A DNA stretch of 64,000 bases from Variovorax sp. Root318D1 (GCF_001424835.1 NZ_LMCQ01000025.1:252544-316543); one strand, 5' to 3'. Positions 1-8,125 are shown, counted from the stretch's first letter. Numbers and translations: made by a program. Notes: generated from the letters alone by a model not told the origin.

Positions 1-70
1 CGCGGTGCCGTTCGATGCCCTTGAAGCGCGGCGAGAACTGCAGCGAGAGCGAAAGTTGGGCCAGTGCCAT
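1..70 (-). CDS. ybeY: YbeY endoribonuclease (N-terminal fragment at window edge)
   Basis: Only about 23 codons are inside the window. The readable protein begins MALAQLSLSLQFSPRFKG and runs off the left edge. Its ATG lies one base after the phoH stop (TGA-C-ATG), so the two are translationally coupled. The phoH-ybeY pair is a standard arrangement in proteobacteria. YbeY is a metal-dependent RNase used in 16S rRNA 3'-end maturation and ribosome quality control. The identification rests on gene order and a short N-terminus; the catalytic histidine motif is outside the window. Confidence 0.65.
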   Translation of the reverse strand, partial: MALAQLSLSLQFSPRFKGIERHR

Positions 71-71
71 G

Positions 72-1028
72 TCAGTGCGCTCCCGCGCGTTTGCGCTGGC
101 CGTCGTAGGCGTCGACGATCTTGGCGACGAGCGGATGCCGCACCACGTCGGCACTGGTGAAGTGCGTGATCGCAATCCCGCTCACACGCCGCAGCACGCG
201 CTCGGCGTCGATCAGCCCGCTCAGCTGCTGCTTGGGCAGGTCGATCTGGCTCACGTCGCCCGTCACCACCGCCTTGGCGCCGAAGCCGATGCGCGTGAGG
301 AACATCTTCATCTGCTCGACCGTGGTGTTCTGCGCCTCGTCCAGGATGACGAAGGCGTTGTTCAGCGTGCGTCCGCGCATGAAGGCCAGTGGTGCAATTT
401 CGAGCGCGTTGCGTTCGAAGGCCTTCTGCACTTTGTCGTAGCCCATGAGGTCGTAGAGCGCGTCGTACAGCGGGCGCAGGTAGGGGTCGACCTTCTGCGT
501 CAGGTCGCCCGGCAGAAAGCCGAGCCGCTCGCCGGCTTCCACCGCCGGCCGCGTGAGCACGATGCGCTGCACCGAGGCGCGCTCCAGCGCGTCCACGGCG
601 CAGGCCACGGCGAGATAGGTCTTGCCGGTGCCGGCCGGACCGATGCCGAAGGTAATGTCGTGCTTGGCGATGTTGTCGAGATACAAAGCCTGCGTGGGCG
701 TGCGCGCGCGCAGGTCGGCGCGGCGCGTGACGAGCATCGCCGCATCCTCGTCGCCATCGATCATCGTGCCGTCGCCTGCGAGCGTGAGCTGCACCACGGC
801 GGGGTCGATCGAGCGCTGGGCAATTTCGTACAGTGCCTGCAGCACGTCCATTGCGCGCTGCGCTGGGGCCTTGGGCCCCTCGACCTTGAACTGCTCGTGG
901 CGGTGCGCAATCTTCACGCCCAGCGCTTCCTCGATGCGGCGCAGGTGCGCGTCCAGAGGTCCGCACAGGTGGCCGAGGCGCGAATTGTTCAGAGGGGTAA
1001 AGGTGTGTCGCAGAATCACGCCGGACAT
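72..1028 (-). CDS. phoH: PhoH-family ATPase
   Basis: A cytoplasmic P-loop ATPase of the PhoH/PhoL type, often linked with YbeY in RNA metabolism. The Walker A motif GPAGTGKTYL and Walker B motif FVILDEAQN are both present, with the expected RGRTLNNAF and VTGDVSQIDLP segments between and after them. I chose ATG 1028 (protein starts MSGVILRHTFTP), giving 318 residues. An upstream GTG at 1046 in the same frame would add six residues but overlaps the leader of the divergent ruvA, and the family normally starts near ILRHTF. It is followed one base later by ybeY. Confidence 0.9.
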   Translation of the reverse strand: MSGVILRHTFTPLNNSRLGHLCGPLDAHLRRIEEALGVKIAHRHEQFKVEGPKAPAQRAMDVLQALYEIAQRSIDPAVVQLTLAGDGTMIDGDEDAAMLVTRRADLRARTPTQALYLDNIAKHDITFGIGPAGTGKTYLAVACAVDALERASVQRIVLTRPAVEAGERLGFLPGDLTQKVDPYLRPLYDALYDLMGYDKVQKAFERNALEIAPLAFMRGRTLNNAFVILDEAQNTTVEQMKMFLTRIGFGAKAVVTGDVSQIDLPKQQLSGLIDAERVLRRVSGIAITHFTSADVVRHPLVAKIVDAYDGQRKRAGAH

Positions 1029-1048
1029 TTCAAGGAAAAAGGGCACCC

Positions 1049-1621
1049 ATGATAGGCAAACTCACCGGCGTATTGGCCGAACGCAACCCGCCGCAGGTGG
1101 TGGTGGACTGCAACGGCGTCGGCTACGAGGTCGATGTCCCGATGAGCACGTTCTACAACCTGCCCGGCACCGGAGAGCGCGTTTCGCTGCTCACGCACTT
1201 CGTGGTGCGCGAGGACGCGCAGATTCTCTACGGTTTTGGCACCGCCGAGGAGCGTGCGGCTTTTCGCCAGCTCATCAAGATCACCGGCGTGGGCCCGCGC
1301 ACCGCGCTCGGCCTGCTCTCGGGCATGAGCGTGGGCGAGCTGTCGCAAGCGATCACGACGCAGGAGCTCGGCCGGCTGGTGAAGATCCCGGGCATCGGCA
1401 AGAAGACCGCCGAGCGGCTGCTGCTCGAACTCAAGGGCAAGCTGGGCGCCGACATCGGCCTGCCCGCGCATGCGGCTTCCGATGCGCAGGCCGACATCCT
1501 GCAGGCGCTGATCGCGCTGGGCTACAGCGACAAGGAAGCCGCGCTTGCGCTCAAGGCGCTGCCGAAAGATGCGACCGTGAGCGAAGGCATCAAGCTGGCG
1601 CTGAAGGCGCTGGCGAAGTAG
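1049..1621 (+). CDS. ruvA: Holliday junction branch migration protein RuvA
   Basis: RuvA binds four-way DNA junctions as a tetramer and loads the RuvB motor during recombination. At 190 residues it has normal length. It starts MIGKLTGVLAE, a typical OB-fold N-terminus, and carries helix-hairpin-helix elements (ITGVGPRTALGLLSGM and IPGIGKKTAERLLLELKGKL) at about residues 75-130, with the small C-terminal RuvB-binding domain at the end (ALIALGYSDKEAALALK). ruvB lies 6.6 kb downstream, separated by the ynb-like cluster on the opposite strand instead of being adjacent. ruvC is not nearby. No LexA box is obvious in the 20 bp ahead of it. Confidence 0.96.
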   Translation: MIGKLTGVLAERNPPQVVVDCNGVGYEVDVPMSTFYNLPGTGERVSLLTHFVVREDAQILYGFGTAEERAAFRQLIKITGVGPRTALGLLSGMSVGELSQAITTQELGRLVKIPGIGKKTAERLLLELKGKLGADIGLPAHAASDAQADILQALIALGYSDKEAALALKALPKDATVSEGIKLALKALAK

Positions 1622-1635
1622 CCGGCTTCCGACTC

Positions 1636-2247
1636 TCAGGGGTGGAGCTTCTCGCCCTTGGCGAGCATTTCGACGAACCGTGCGATGCGCAACGCGCGCG
1701 TCTCGGGTTTCTTTGCGCCTTGTATCCTGAAGAGCACTGCATAGCGGTTGTGCGAATCCAGCTTGGCAAAGAAGGCCTTCGCCTTGCCATTCGCATCGAG
1801 CGCGGCCTGCAGGTCGGGCGGCACGATGGCGACGCTCTGGGCATCGTAGGCGGCCTCCCAGCGGCCGTCGGCACGTGCGCGTTCGACCTCGGCCAGGCCG
1901 GCGGGCTGCATGAGGCCTTCTTCGATCAGCTTCAGCGCCTTGTCGCGGTTGATTTTCGACCAGATGCTGCGCGCGGTGCGCGGCGTGAAGCGCTGCAGAA
2001 AGTGCTCGCCGTCCTCGGCCTTGATCTGGCCGTCGATCCAGCCGTAACACAGTGCGACTTCAAGCGCCTCCGCGTGGGTGACCGATTCAATTCCGCTGTC
2101 CTTCTTCGCCATGCGAATCCATACGCTGGCCGCGGCAGCATGGTGGCGCTTGAGCCATCGCTCCCATGCGGCGGCGGTGCTGCATTCAACGGGCGTGTGG
2201 TGCGCCACGCGCTGGGCAGCCTTGTCGGCCTTGGCGCGCGTGCTCAT
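1636..2247 (-). CDS. YdeI/OmpD-associated family protein
   Basis: A 203-residue soluble protein of the YdeI type (bacteriocin-protection/OmpD-associated family), with the hallmark segments AWERWLKRHH, EALEVALCYGWIDGQ and FTPRTARSIWSKIN followed by a C-terminal helical region. The biochemical role of the family is not settled; links to cell-envelope stress and peptide resistance have been suggested. Its ATG overlaps the stop of the preceding CdsA-like gene (ATGA), so it is the last gene of the ynb-like lipid cluster and may be co-translated with it. Convergent with ruvA; 14 bp separate the two stops. Confidence 0.8.
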   Translation of the reverse strand: MSTRAKADKAAQRVAHHTPVECSTAAAWERWLKRHHAAAASVWIRMAKKDSGIESVTHAEALEVALCYGWIDGQIKAEDGEHFLQRFTPRTARSIWSKINRDKALKLIEEGLMQPAGLAEVERARADGRWEAAYDAQSVAIVPPDLQAALDANGKAKAFFAKLDSHNRYAVLFRIQGAKKPETRALRIARFVEMLAKGEKLHP

Positions 2248-3197
2248 GGCACCCACCAGTAGCGTAGCGCGTGAAAGTAGATCGGCGCCGCGAAGATCAC
2301 CGAATCGAGCCGGTCGAGCATGCCGCCGTGGCCTTCGATCATCGAGCCCCAGTCTTTCACGCCGCGGTCGCGTTTGATGGCCGACATCACGAGCCCGCCG
2401 AAGAAGCCCATGAGGCAGATGGTGAGCGCCATCAGCGCGGCCTGCCAGGGGTTGAACGGCGTCGCCCAATAGAGCGCGGCGCCCAGCGCGGTGGCGCTGG
2501 CCACGCCGCCGACCAGGCCTTCCCAGGTCTTGGAGGGCGAGAGTTCGGGCGCCACCTTGCGCTTGCCGAAGAGCTTGCCCCACACGTACTGCAGCACGTC
2601 GCTGCCCTGCACCACGATCACGAGGAACGCGATCAGAAGCAGGTTGCGGCCTTCGAAGCCCGGGATCTGCAAGGTGAGCAGTGCGGGCACGTGGCTGATG
2701 CAGAAGACGCAGATCATCAGGCCCCACTGAATCTTCGAGGTGCGTTCCAGAAAGCGCTGCGTGTCGCCGCCAACGGCCGCAAGAATCGGCAGCACAAGAA
2801 AGGCGTAAACCGGAATGAAGATCGAATAGAGCCCGTACCAATCGATCCACACCAGGAAATATTGAACCGGCAGCCCGATGTAGAAGGCCGCCGCAATCGC
2901 ATGATGGTCGCCGCGTCGCGTGTAGGCAAGGCTGATGAACTCGCGCAGCGCATAGAACGAGATCAGATAGAACAGCACGATCACGCCGCCCTTGCCGAAA
3001 GCGAAGGCAATGCCGATCACCGCCACCATCAGCCACCACGCGTTCACTCGCGCGTTGAGGTTGTCGATGACCGAGTTGGGCTGGCCCTGCGCCACGCGCC
3101 ACTTGAGCAGTGCGCCGATGGCCGAGGCAAGGATCAGCACGCCGGCAACGCCGCCGAACAGTTGCAGCGTGGTCTGGGTCGAGGGCGAAATGTTCAT
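2244..3197 (-). CDS. Phosphatidate cytidylyltransferase-like membrane protein (YnbB/CdsA type)
   Basis: A polytopic inner-membrane protein of 317 residues with about eight hydrophobic helices and the CDP-diglyceride synthase signature near the C-terminus (LSPSKTWEGLVGGV, then KRDRGVKDWGSMIEGHGGMLDRLDS). The family condenses phosphatidic acid with CTP to give CDP-diacylglycerol. It is longer at the N-terminus than canonical CdsA and matches the layout of E. coli YnbB. It overlaps both neighbours by 4 bp (ATGA), directly after a PlsC-like acyltransferase that could supply phosphatidic acid. A housekeeping cdsA is expected elsewhere, so this is probably a dedicated paralogue. The substrate is inferred. 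Confidence 0.88.
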   Translation of the reverse strand: MNISPSTQTTLQLFGGVAGVLILASAIGALLKWRVAQGQPNSVIDNLNARVNAWWLMVAVIGIAFAFGKGGVIVLFYLISFYALREFISLAYTRRGDHHAIAAAFYIGLPVQYFLVWIDWYGLYSIFIPVYAFLVLPILAAVGGDTQRFLERTSKIQWGLMICVFCISHVPALLTLQIPGFEGRNLLLIAFLVIVVQGSDVLQYVWGKLFGKRKVAPELSPSKTWEGLVGGVASATALGAALYWATPFNPWQAALMALTICLMGFFGGLVMSAIKRDRGVKDWGSMIEGHGGMLDRLDSVIFAAPIYFHALRYWWVP

Positions 3198-3916
3198 GGC
3201 GTCGTGGTGGCTGCTTTTTCTTGTTCCGGCACGCGGTCGTATTCGGGGCGCAGGTCGAGCATGGCGGCGCGTGCGCCCGCGATGAAGCTGGCCTTGTCTT
3301 CGCCTTCGGCCAGCCGGATGGGCGCGCCGAAGCGAACCGTGCAGGCGAGCGGGATCGGCACCAGCGTGCCCTTGGGCAGCACGCGCTTCAGGTTCTCGAT
3401 CCACACCGGCACCAGCCGCACGCTGGGGCAGGCGCGCGCCAGGTGAAAGAGGCCGCTCTTGAGCGGCAGCAGGATTTCGTCGCCGGTGTTGCGCGTGCCC
3501 TCGGGAAACATGATGAGCGAGTCGCCGCCCTCCAGTGCCTCTTTCATCTGGTCCACCGGGTTGCCGCCCTGGCCCGAGCCGTCGCGCCGGATCATGAGCG
3601 CGTTGAACACGTCGGCGCCGATGAACTGGCGCACCTTGGAGGCCATCCAGTAGTCCTGCCCGGCCACCGGCCGCGTCAGCGCACGCAGGTCGGGCGGCAG
3701 CGTGGCCCACAACAGCACGAAGTCGCCGTGGCTCGTGTGGTTGGCGAAGTAGAGCGTCTGCTCGGCCTTGGGCGTGGTGCCGCTCCAGATGGCGCGCACG
3801 CCGGTCAGCAGGCCGGCCGCGCCGATGATCAGCTTGCCTGCGACGATGGCGAGCGCGCGGCGCAGCACCGTGCTTTCCGGTTTGTCGCCGTTCTGGTTGT
3901 TGCTTTCTTCGGTCAA
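3194..3916 (-). CDS. PlsC-like 1-acylglycerol-3-phosphate acyltransferase
   Basis: A 240-residue lyso-lipid acyltransferase. The catalytic HX4D motif is NHTSHGD and the substrate motif is FPEGTRN, with further PlsC blocks between (IRRDGSGQGG) and after (VPVWIENL). I place the start at TTG 3916 because it overlaps the upstream stop (TTGA) and an AGGA lies about 8 nt upstream; the frame stays open further upstream but only through sequence belonging to the neighbouring gene. It would transfer an acyl chain to a lyso-lipid phosphate to make phosphatidic acid for the next gene product. E. coli ynbABCD lacks this gene, so the cluster here is more complete. Confidence 0.87.
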   Translation of the reverse strand: MTEESNNQNGDKPESTVLRRALAIVAGKLIIGAAGLLTGVRAIWSGTTPKAEQTLYFANHTSHGDFVLLWATLPPDLRALTRPVAGQDYWMASKVRQFIGADVFNALMIRRDGSGQGGNPVDQMKEALEGGDSLIMFPEGTRNTGDEILLPLKSGLFHLARACPSVRLVPVWIENLKRVLPKGTLVPIPLACTVRFGAPIRLAEGEDKASFIAGARAAMLDLRPEYDRVPEQEKAATTTP

Positions 3917-4356
3917 GAGAGGTCCTGTGTCATCAAGGCGAGGAGAAACATGGCGCTCTGGCAGGCGACCACGATGGCGTGGCGCTGCATGAGCTGGCGG
4001 GTGCCCTGCACGCGTTCGTCGAGCGATCGGGTGGGTTGTTGCCTTGACTGCGTCTCGCGCAATCCAAGGGATGAAAGCGCATGGTCGAGCGTGTCCAGCG
4101 ATGCGATGGCGCGGCGTCCGAGATCGGCGAACAACGCCTCGTCCAGCCGCAGCCGGAAGGCGAAATATCGTTCGAGCAGGCCGAGGACCACGACCGCACC
4201 GAAGCCCATGGCAGCCGTGACCGAGAGCGAGCGCAGTGTCAGGGCGAGCACCAGTGCCGAGACGCACATGAGCGCAAAGCCCCAGATGGCAAGCACCATG
4301 AAGGCACGCAGCAGTCCGGCCAGCGCCGCACAGGTGGCGCGTTCGTTGTCAGTCAT
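3913..4356 (-). CDS. Small membrane protein of the ynb-like lipid cluster
   Basis: A 147-residue protein I do not recognise. Hydrophobic helices are visible at about residues 12-42 (FMVLAIWGFALMCVSALVLAL) and 48-65 (VTAAMGFGAVVVLGLLE), then a charged, probably cytoplasmic stretch with coiled-coil character (RYFAFRLRLDEALFADLGRR to LDERVQGTRQLMQRH), and a final hydrophobic segment (VVACQSAMFLLALM). It overlaps the upstream PAP2/phosphatase gene by 8 bp and the downstream acyltransferase by 4 bp, so it is made together with them. Such placement suggests a scaffold or regulatory subunit of the lipid enzymes. This is inference from context only. Confidence 0.7.
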   Translation of the reverse strand: MTDNERATCAALAGLLRAFMVLAIWGFALMCVSALVLALTLRSLSVTAAMGFGAVVVLGLLERYFAFRLRLDEALFADLGRRAIASLDTLDHALSSLGLRETQSRQQPTRSLDERVQGTRQLMQRHAIVVACQSAMFLLALMTQDLS

Positions 4357-5695
4357 GGGGCGGTACCTCCGGCGCCGCGCTCAGGGGTTCCAACGATGTC
4401 ATCCATTCGCGTCGCAGCACGATCTGCGGACGCGCGTGGCGCACCGCGCTTTCGGCCTGCACCAGACCGCCCGCCGATCCGTAGCGACCCAGCCATGCGA
4501 TCGTTGCAGCCGCACTCCGCGAAAAACCCAGTGCGCAACAAACCCATACTGGCGCGCCGTCGGCCTTGAGGCGCTGGCCTTCGATGACTGCCGCAGCGCG
4601 TTGCAGCCGCACCGTCGGCGGCACGGTCAGGTCCAGTATCGGCACGCAGCGCGCATGCGGCACACCTGCGGGTATCTGTAGCTCGGCGCACAGGCTCACG
4701 AGCCGGGGCTTGCCGGCGGCAATCCATTCCGCCTTCGTCGGCAAGCGTCCCAGACGCAGGCCCGGCACCACCTCGACCGAAGCCGGCAGCTTGCGCGTCC
4801 AGAGCCATGCGTTGACTGCCGCGCCGAGCCGATAGGGCGCAAGGAGCCAGCGCGCCGCCCAGCCCATGCGGCCGCGGCCGTTCATCTGGAAACCGCGGGC
4901 GCCGAAGCCGGCGTAGTTGAGCGCCACCAGAGCCAGCGAGGCCGCCGGCCACGCCAGCCACAGCAGCACACCGCCGCCGTAGAGCGCGACGGCAAGGAAC
5001 AGGGCCGCACCGACGGAATAGAAGCCCGCGAGTTTCCAGCGCTGCGCGTCGCGCGTGCATTGCCAGGCGCGCGGCATCGAAACCGTACGCGCGAGCGGCC
5101 ACAGCCAGACACAGAACAGGCCGAGCAGCGCACCAGTTGGAATGTCGATGAAGTGGTGCTGCCAGGTCGTGAGCACCGACGCGCAGATGGCAAACGCCCA
5201 CACATGCAGCACCACCCTTGCCCATGTGGCGCGCAGGAATTGGCGGTACCAGTCCCACAGAATGACCGCCAGCGCAATGTGCAGCGAAGGCGCCTGGTTG
5301 TAGGGTTGGTCGAAGCCGCGCAGCGCATTGAAGAGGAACGCCGGCGCGCCTTCGACCGCCGGCTGCCCGAAGCTGAAATGCAGCGGCCAAATGACGAAGC
5401 AGGTGCAGGCGATGAGCGTCGCGCTCACCAGCCGCAGTGCATGCCGGTCGAGCGTGTGCTTGCTGTGCGCAAGGAAGAGCGAGAGCGCGTAGAAGACGTT
5501 GATGGTCCAGTACGGAAAGATGGTCCAGGCCCAGAAGGGCAGCTGCCGCTCCCATTCGAAGTCCATCGATGGCACTTGAGCGCGCGTGGTTGCCCACCAG
5601 TTGGCAAGGCCGTATGTTGCATAGAAGAGCGGCCCCAGGAACACCAGCCACGCGGCAGCCCGCTTCCAGGGGCGCTGCGTCAGCCACTGCTTCAT
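4349..5695 (-). CDS. PAP2 phosphatase fused to dual-specificity phosphatase (YnbD type)
   Basis: A 448-residue inner-membrane fusion. Residues 1-260 form a multi-helix PAP2-type lipid phosphatase with the PSLH motif at 136-139 and the HHxxD motif (H180, H181, D184). Residues ~300-440 form a soluble phosphatase of the protein-tyrosine/dual-specificity fold with CX5R at C387-R393 (CALGFSR); the usual preceding histidine is Cys386 here. E. coli YnbD has the same order. Dual-specificity phosphatases of the PTPMT1 kind remove phosphate from phosphatidylglycerophosphate, so a lipid phosphate is a plausible substrate (inference). It starts 19 bp after the YnbC-like gene and overlaps the following small membrane protein gene. 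Confidence 0.88.
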   Translation of the reverse strand: MKQWLTQRPWKRAAAWLVFLGPLFYATYGLANWWATTRAQVPSMDFEWERQLPFWAWTIFPYWTINVFYALSLFLAHSKHTLDRHALRLVSATLIACTCFVIWPLHFSFGQPAVEGAPAFLFNALRGFDQPYNQAPSLHIALAVILWDWYRQFLRATWARVVLHVWAFAICASVLTTWQHHFIDIPTGALLGLFCVWLWPLARTVSMPRAWQCTRDAQRWKLAGFYSVGAALFLAVALYGGGVLLWLAWPAASLALVALNYAGFGARGFQMNGRGRMGWAARWLLAPYRLGAAVNAWLWTRKLPASVEVVPGLRLGRLPTKAEWIAAGKPRLVSLCAELQIPAGVPHARCVPILDLTVPPTVRLQRAAAVIEGQRLKADGAPVWVCCALGFSRSAAATIAWLGRYGSAGGLVQAESAVRHARPQIVLRREWMTSLEPLSAAPEVPPHD

Positions 5696-5714
5696 TTCGC
5701 GCCAAGCCCCGAGG

Positions 5715-7484
5715 TCATGCCACCCGCACCGCGAGCGAGACGGTGAAGATGCCCCACTCGTCGACGCGCTGGTCGATCTTGCGGAAGCCCGCTTCCTCCA
5801 CCAGCTGGTCCATCTCGGCCTGCGTGCGGCGGCGCATCACCCAGGCTTCGCCCTGGCGGTGGCTGGTGAGCGCGCGCGCAATCATCTCGAGTTGCGGGTG
5901 CCAGGGCTGGCCGGTGTAGACCAGGTAACCGCGGTCTTCCACCGCGTCGCCCACGCCCGCGAGCGAACGCCGCACCATTTCGTTGTCGGGGAACAGCTCG
6001 TAGAGGCCCGACACCACGGCCAGCGTGGGGCGCGGCGTCACGGTGGCCAGGCTGATGCGGTCGAAGGCGTCGGCCTGCACGAATTGCGCCACGTCTTCCA
6101 GGCCCTTTTCGACAATGAGCGCGCGGCCGTCGCGCACGTTGATGTCGCTGTAGTCGCGCAGCAGGATCGAGCTGGCCTTCACGGGGCTCGCAGCCACTGC
6201 GTCGAGCACGTAGCGGCCATGGCCGGCCGCGATGTCCATCACGCGCACCTCGCGGTGCATCTCGGCCAGCCGCTCCATCGCAATGCGGATCAGCTCCTCG
6301 ACGTGGACCTTGCGCTGCCGGATGCCGCGCCAGCCGATCGAGTTCAGGTAGGTGTTGTCGATGGAGCGTCCCAGCGGCCCCTTGCCCTGCGGGTGGTTGC
6401 GGTAGACATAGTCGAGCGTGCTGCCCGAGTCGAAGCCGGTGGCGTGGCCCAGCGCGACGCCGCTCGACAGCTTGCCGCCGATGCGCAGGCCCGTGCGCGT
6501 CATGGCCCAGTAGGCGCCGCGCGCCGAGAGGGGCGCCAGCGGCTCCGCCAGCGCGCGAGACTCGTCGGCGGTGTTGCCGGTGAGGTGCGCCGCACGCAGG
6601 TCGACCGGCGCGGGCGGCTGGTCGAACAGCTGAAGAATGAACTCGCGGATCGCTTGCACCGCCGGTGCGCGGTCCTTCTCGCCCAGCGTGTCGTGGAAGA
6701 AGCCCGGCAGCTCCATCTTGGTCTTGATGGCGCTGCCCAGCCGCTCGAAGAACTGGTGCTGCGGCTTATGGTGCACCACCCAGTCTGCACCCGAGATCAG
6801 CAGCTGCACCGGCAAGGTGATGGCATTGGCATCGGCCACCACGCGGTCGGCGGCTTCGTAGAGACCGAGCAAGATGTTGACGGCGATGGGGCGCGAGATC
6901 AGCGGATCGCTCTCGTAGCTCGCAATGCGCTCCGGGTCGTGCGTGAGGAACTTCGCTTTCACATAGCTATTGACGAAGAACAGGCCGCGCAGCTTGTGCA
7001 TCAGGCCAAGCCCGGCGCGCGCGAAAGGCACGTAGAGCTTGACCTTGAAGGCGGGCGAGGCCAGCGTGAGCCCGCGCACCTTGGGCGCGTAGTCGTGCGC
7101 CCAGGTGGAGACCAGCACCGCTCCCACGCTTTGCGCAATCACGTGGATGTCGTGCTCCGCCACGCCATGCGCGCTGCCGATGTGCTGGACGAAGGTCTGC
7201 ACGTCGCGCACGGAGGTCGCAAAGCTCGGGCTGTAGCCGCGCTGGCCCGGCGAGCGGCCGTGGCCGCGCGCGTCCCAGGCGAAGAAGTCGAAGTCGGGCA
7301 AATCGAGCTCGTCGACCAGGTGCGCCATGCGCGCACCGTGCTCGTGGCCGCGGTGGAAGAGCACGATCGCGCCGCGGCGCGCTTCGCCCGTGGCCGGCCA
7401 ATGCCGGTAGAAGAGCGATTCGCCGTCGTGCGTACGGAACTGACGCTCTTGCGGAATGCGTGGGTTGGTTTTTGTATCGGTCAT
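5715..7484 (-). CDS. Alpha/beta-hydrolase fused to SAM-dependent methyltransferase (YnbC type)
   Basis: A 589-residue two-domain protein. Residues ~1-310 are an alpha/beta-hydrolase with the nucleophile elbow in altered form, AQSVGA instead of GxSxG, preceded by AWDARGHGRS and followed by a late FFHDTLGE segment likely to hold the histidine. Residues ~340-589 are a class I methyltransferase with motif I VMDIAAGHGRYVL and the acidic RDYSDINVRDG segment. The layout and length match E. coli YnbC (585 aa). The hydrolase may act as a lysophospholipase or acyl esterase and the second domain may methylate a lipid headgroup; neither is established. The ATG at 7484 has an AGGGA sequence upstream. Second gene of the cluster. 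Confidence 0.9.
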   Translation of the reverse strand: MTDTKTNPRIPQERQFRTHDGESLFYRHWPATGEARRGAIVLFHRGHEHGARMAHLVDELDLPDFDFFAWDARGHGRSPGQRGYSPSFATSVRDVQTFVQHIGSAHGVAEHDIHVIAQSVGAVLVSTWAHDYAPKVRGLTLASPAFKVKLYVPFARAGLGLMHKLRGLFFVNSYVKAKFLTHDPERIASYESDPLISRPIAVNILLGLYEAADRVVADANAITLPVQLLISGADWVVHHKPQHQFFERLGSAIKTKMELPGFFHDTLGEKDRAPAVQAIREFILQLFDQPPAPVDLRAAHLTGNTADESRALAEPLAPLSARGAYWAMTRTGLRIGGKLSSGVALGHATGFDSGSTLDYVYRNHPQGKGPLGRSIDNTYLNSIGWRGIRQRKVHVEELIRIAMERLAEMHREVRVMDIAAGHGRYVLDAVAASPVKASSILLRDYSDINVRDGRALIVEKGLEDVAQFVQADAFDRISLATVTPRPTLAVVSGLYELFPDNEMVRRSLAGVGDAVEDRGYLVYTGQPWHPQLEMIARALTSHRQGEAWVMRRRTQAEMDQLVEEAGFRKIDQRVDEWGIFTVSLAVRVA

Positions 7485-7522
7485 CGGATCCCTGTCGCTA
7501 TTGTTTTGTTCGTTGTCTAGGT

Positions 7523-8125
7523 TTATGCGGCTTCGGCCAGCGCGCGCCGGATGCGGTTGACCACCGTCCACGCCACGAGCACGGCAAGAAGGGGCACCAG
7601 CCACGCCGACCAGCCCGGCAGCGGCCAGCCCAGCGCCACATACAGGCCGAGCGCGCCGAAAACGAAGGCGCGGTCGCTCTTGCCAAGGGGACCGTCGTAC
7701 CGGCGCGAGGCGCCCACCGTAGGACCCAGCGCACCGGCAAATTCGCTCAGGCCTGCGAGCACGATCACCGTGCCGACCCAGAACGGGCTGAACGGCTGCA
7801 CCAGCGCGAACGGCAGGTACAGCGCGGCGTCGGAGACAACGTCGGTCAGTTCGTTGAGGAAAGCGCCGAGCTTGCTTTGTTGCCCGTGCTCGCGCGCCAG
7901 CATGCCGTCGATGGCATTGAAAGCCATGCGCACGAACATCCAGGCCGGTATGAGCCCGAAGGCCGCCAGCGAGGGAGCGGCGAAAAAGAGCCAGAGCCCG
8001 AGCGCGACGGACACCACGCACGCGGCCAGGGTCACTTGGTTGGCGGTGATGCCCATTGCATGCAGGCGGCCCACGAGTGGCCTCAGCAACCCCTGGAAGC
8101 GAGGCTTCAGTTCGTAGATCGACAC
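7523..8125 (-). CDS. CDP-alcohol phosphatidyltransferase-like protein (YnbA type)
   Basis: A 200-residue membrane enzyme, first gene of the cluster, starting at GTG 8125. The family swaps CMP of a CDP-lipid for an alcohol to make a phospholipid. The CDP-OH-P motif is readable at residues 70-99 but two of the four usual aspartates are asparagine: N70-x2-D73-G-x2-A-R78-x8-G87-x3-N91-x3-D95. As I recall, E. coli YnbA shows the same Asn pair, so this seems a trait of the subfamily. The alcohol acceptor is unknown. On the minus strand a TATAAC box (8150-8145) upstream could be the -10 of the operon; no good -35 is seen. Confidence 0.88.
   Translation of the reverse strand: MSIYELKPRFQGLLRPLVGRLHAMGITANQVTLAACVVSVALGLWLFFAAPSLAAFGLIPAWMFVRMAFNAIDGMLAREHGQQSKLGAFLNELTDVVSDAALYLPFALVQPFSPFWVGTVIVLAGLSEFAGALGPTVGASRRYDGPLGKSDRAFVFGALGLYVALGWPLPGWSAWLVPLLAVLVAWTVVNRIRRALAEAA

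Noticed and set aside
2271..3446. Long plus-strand open frame opposite the CdsA-like and PlsC-like genes
   Set aside because: Composition is that of antisense GC-rich DNA (Arg/His/Glu-rich), with no family match, whereas the minus strand encodes intact enzymes with overlapping starts and stops.
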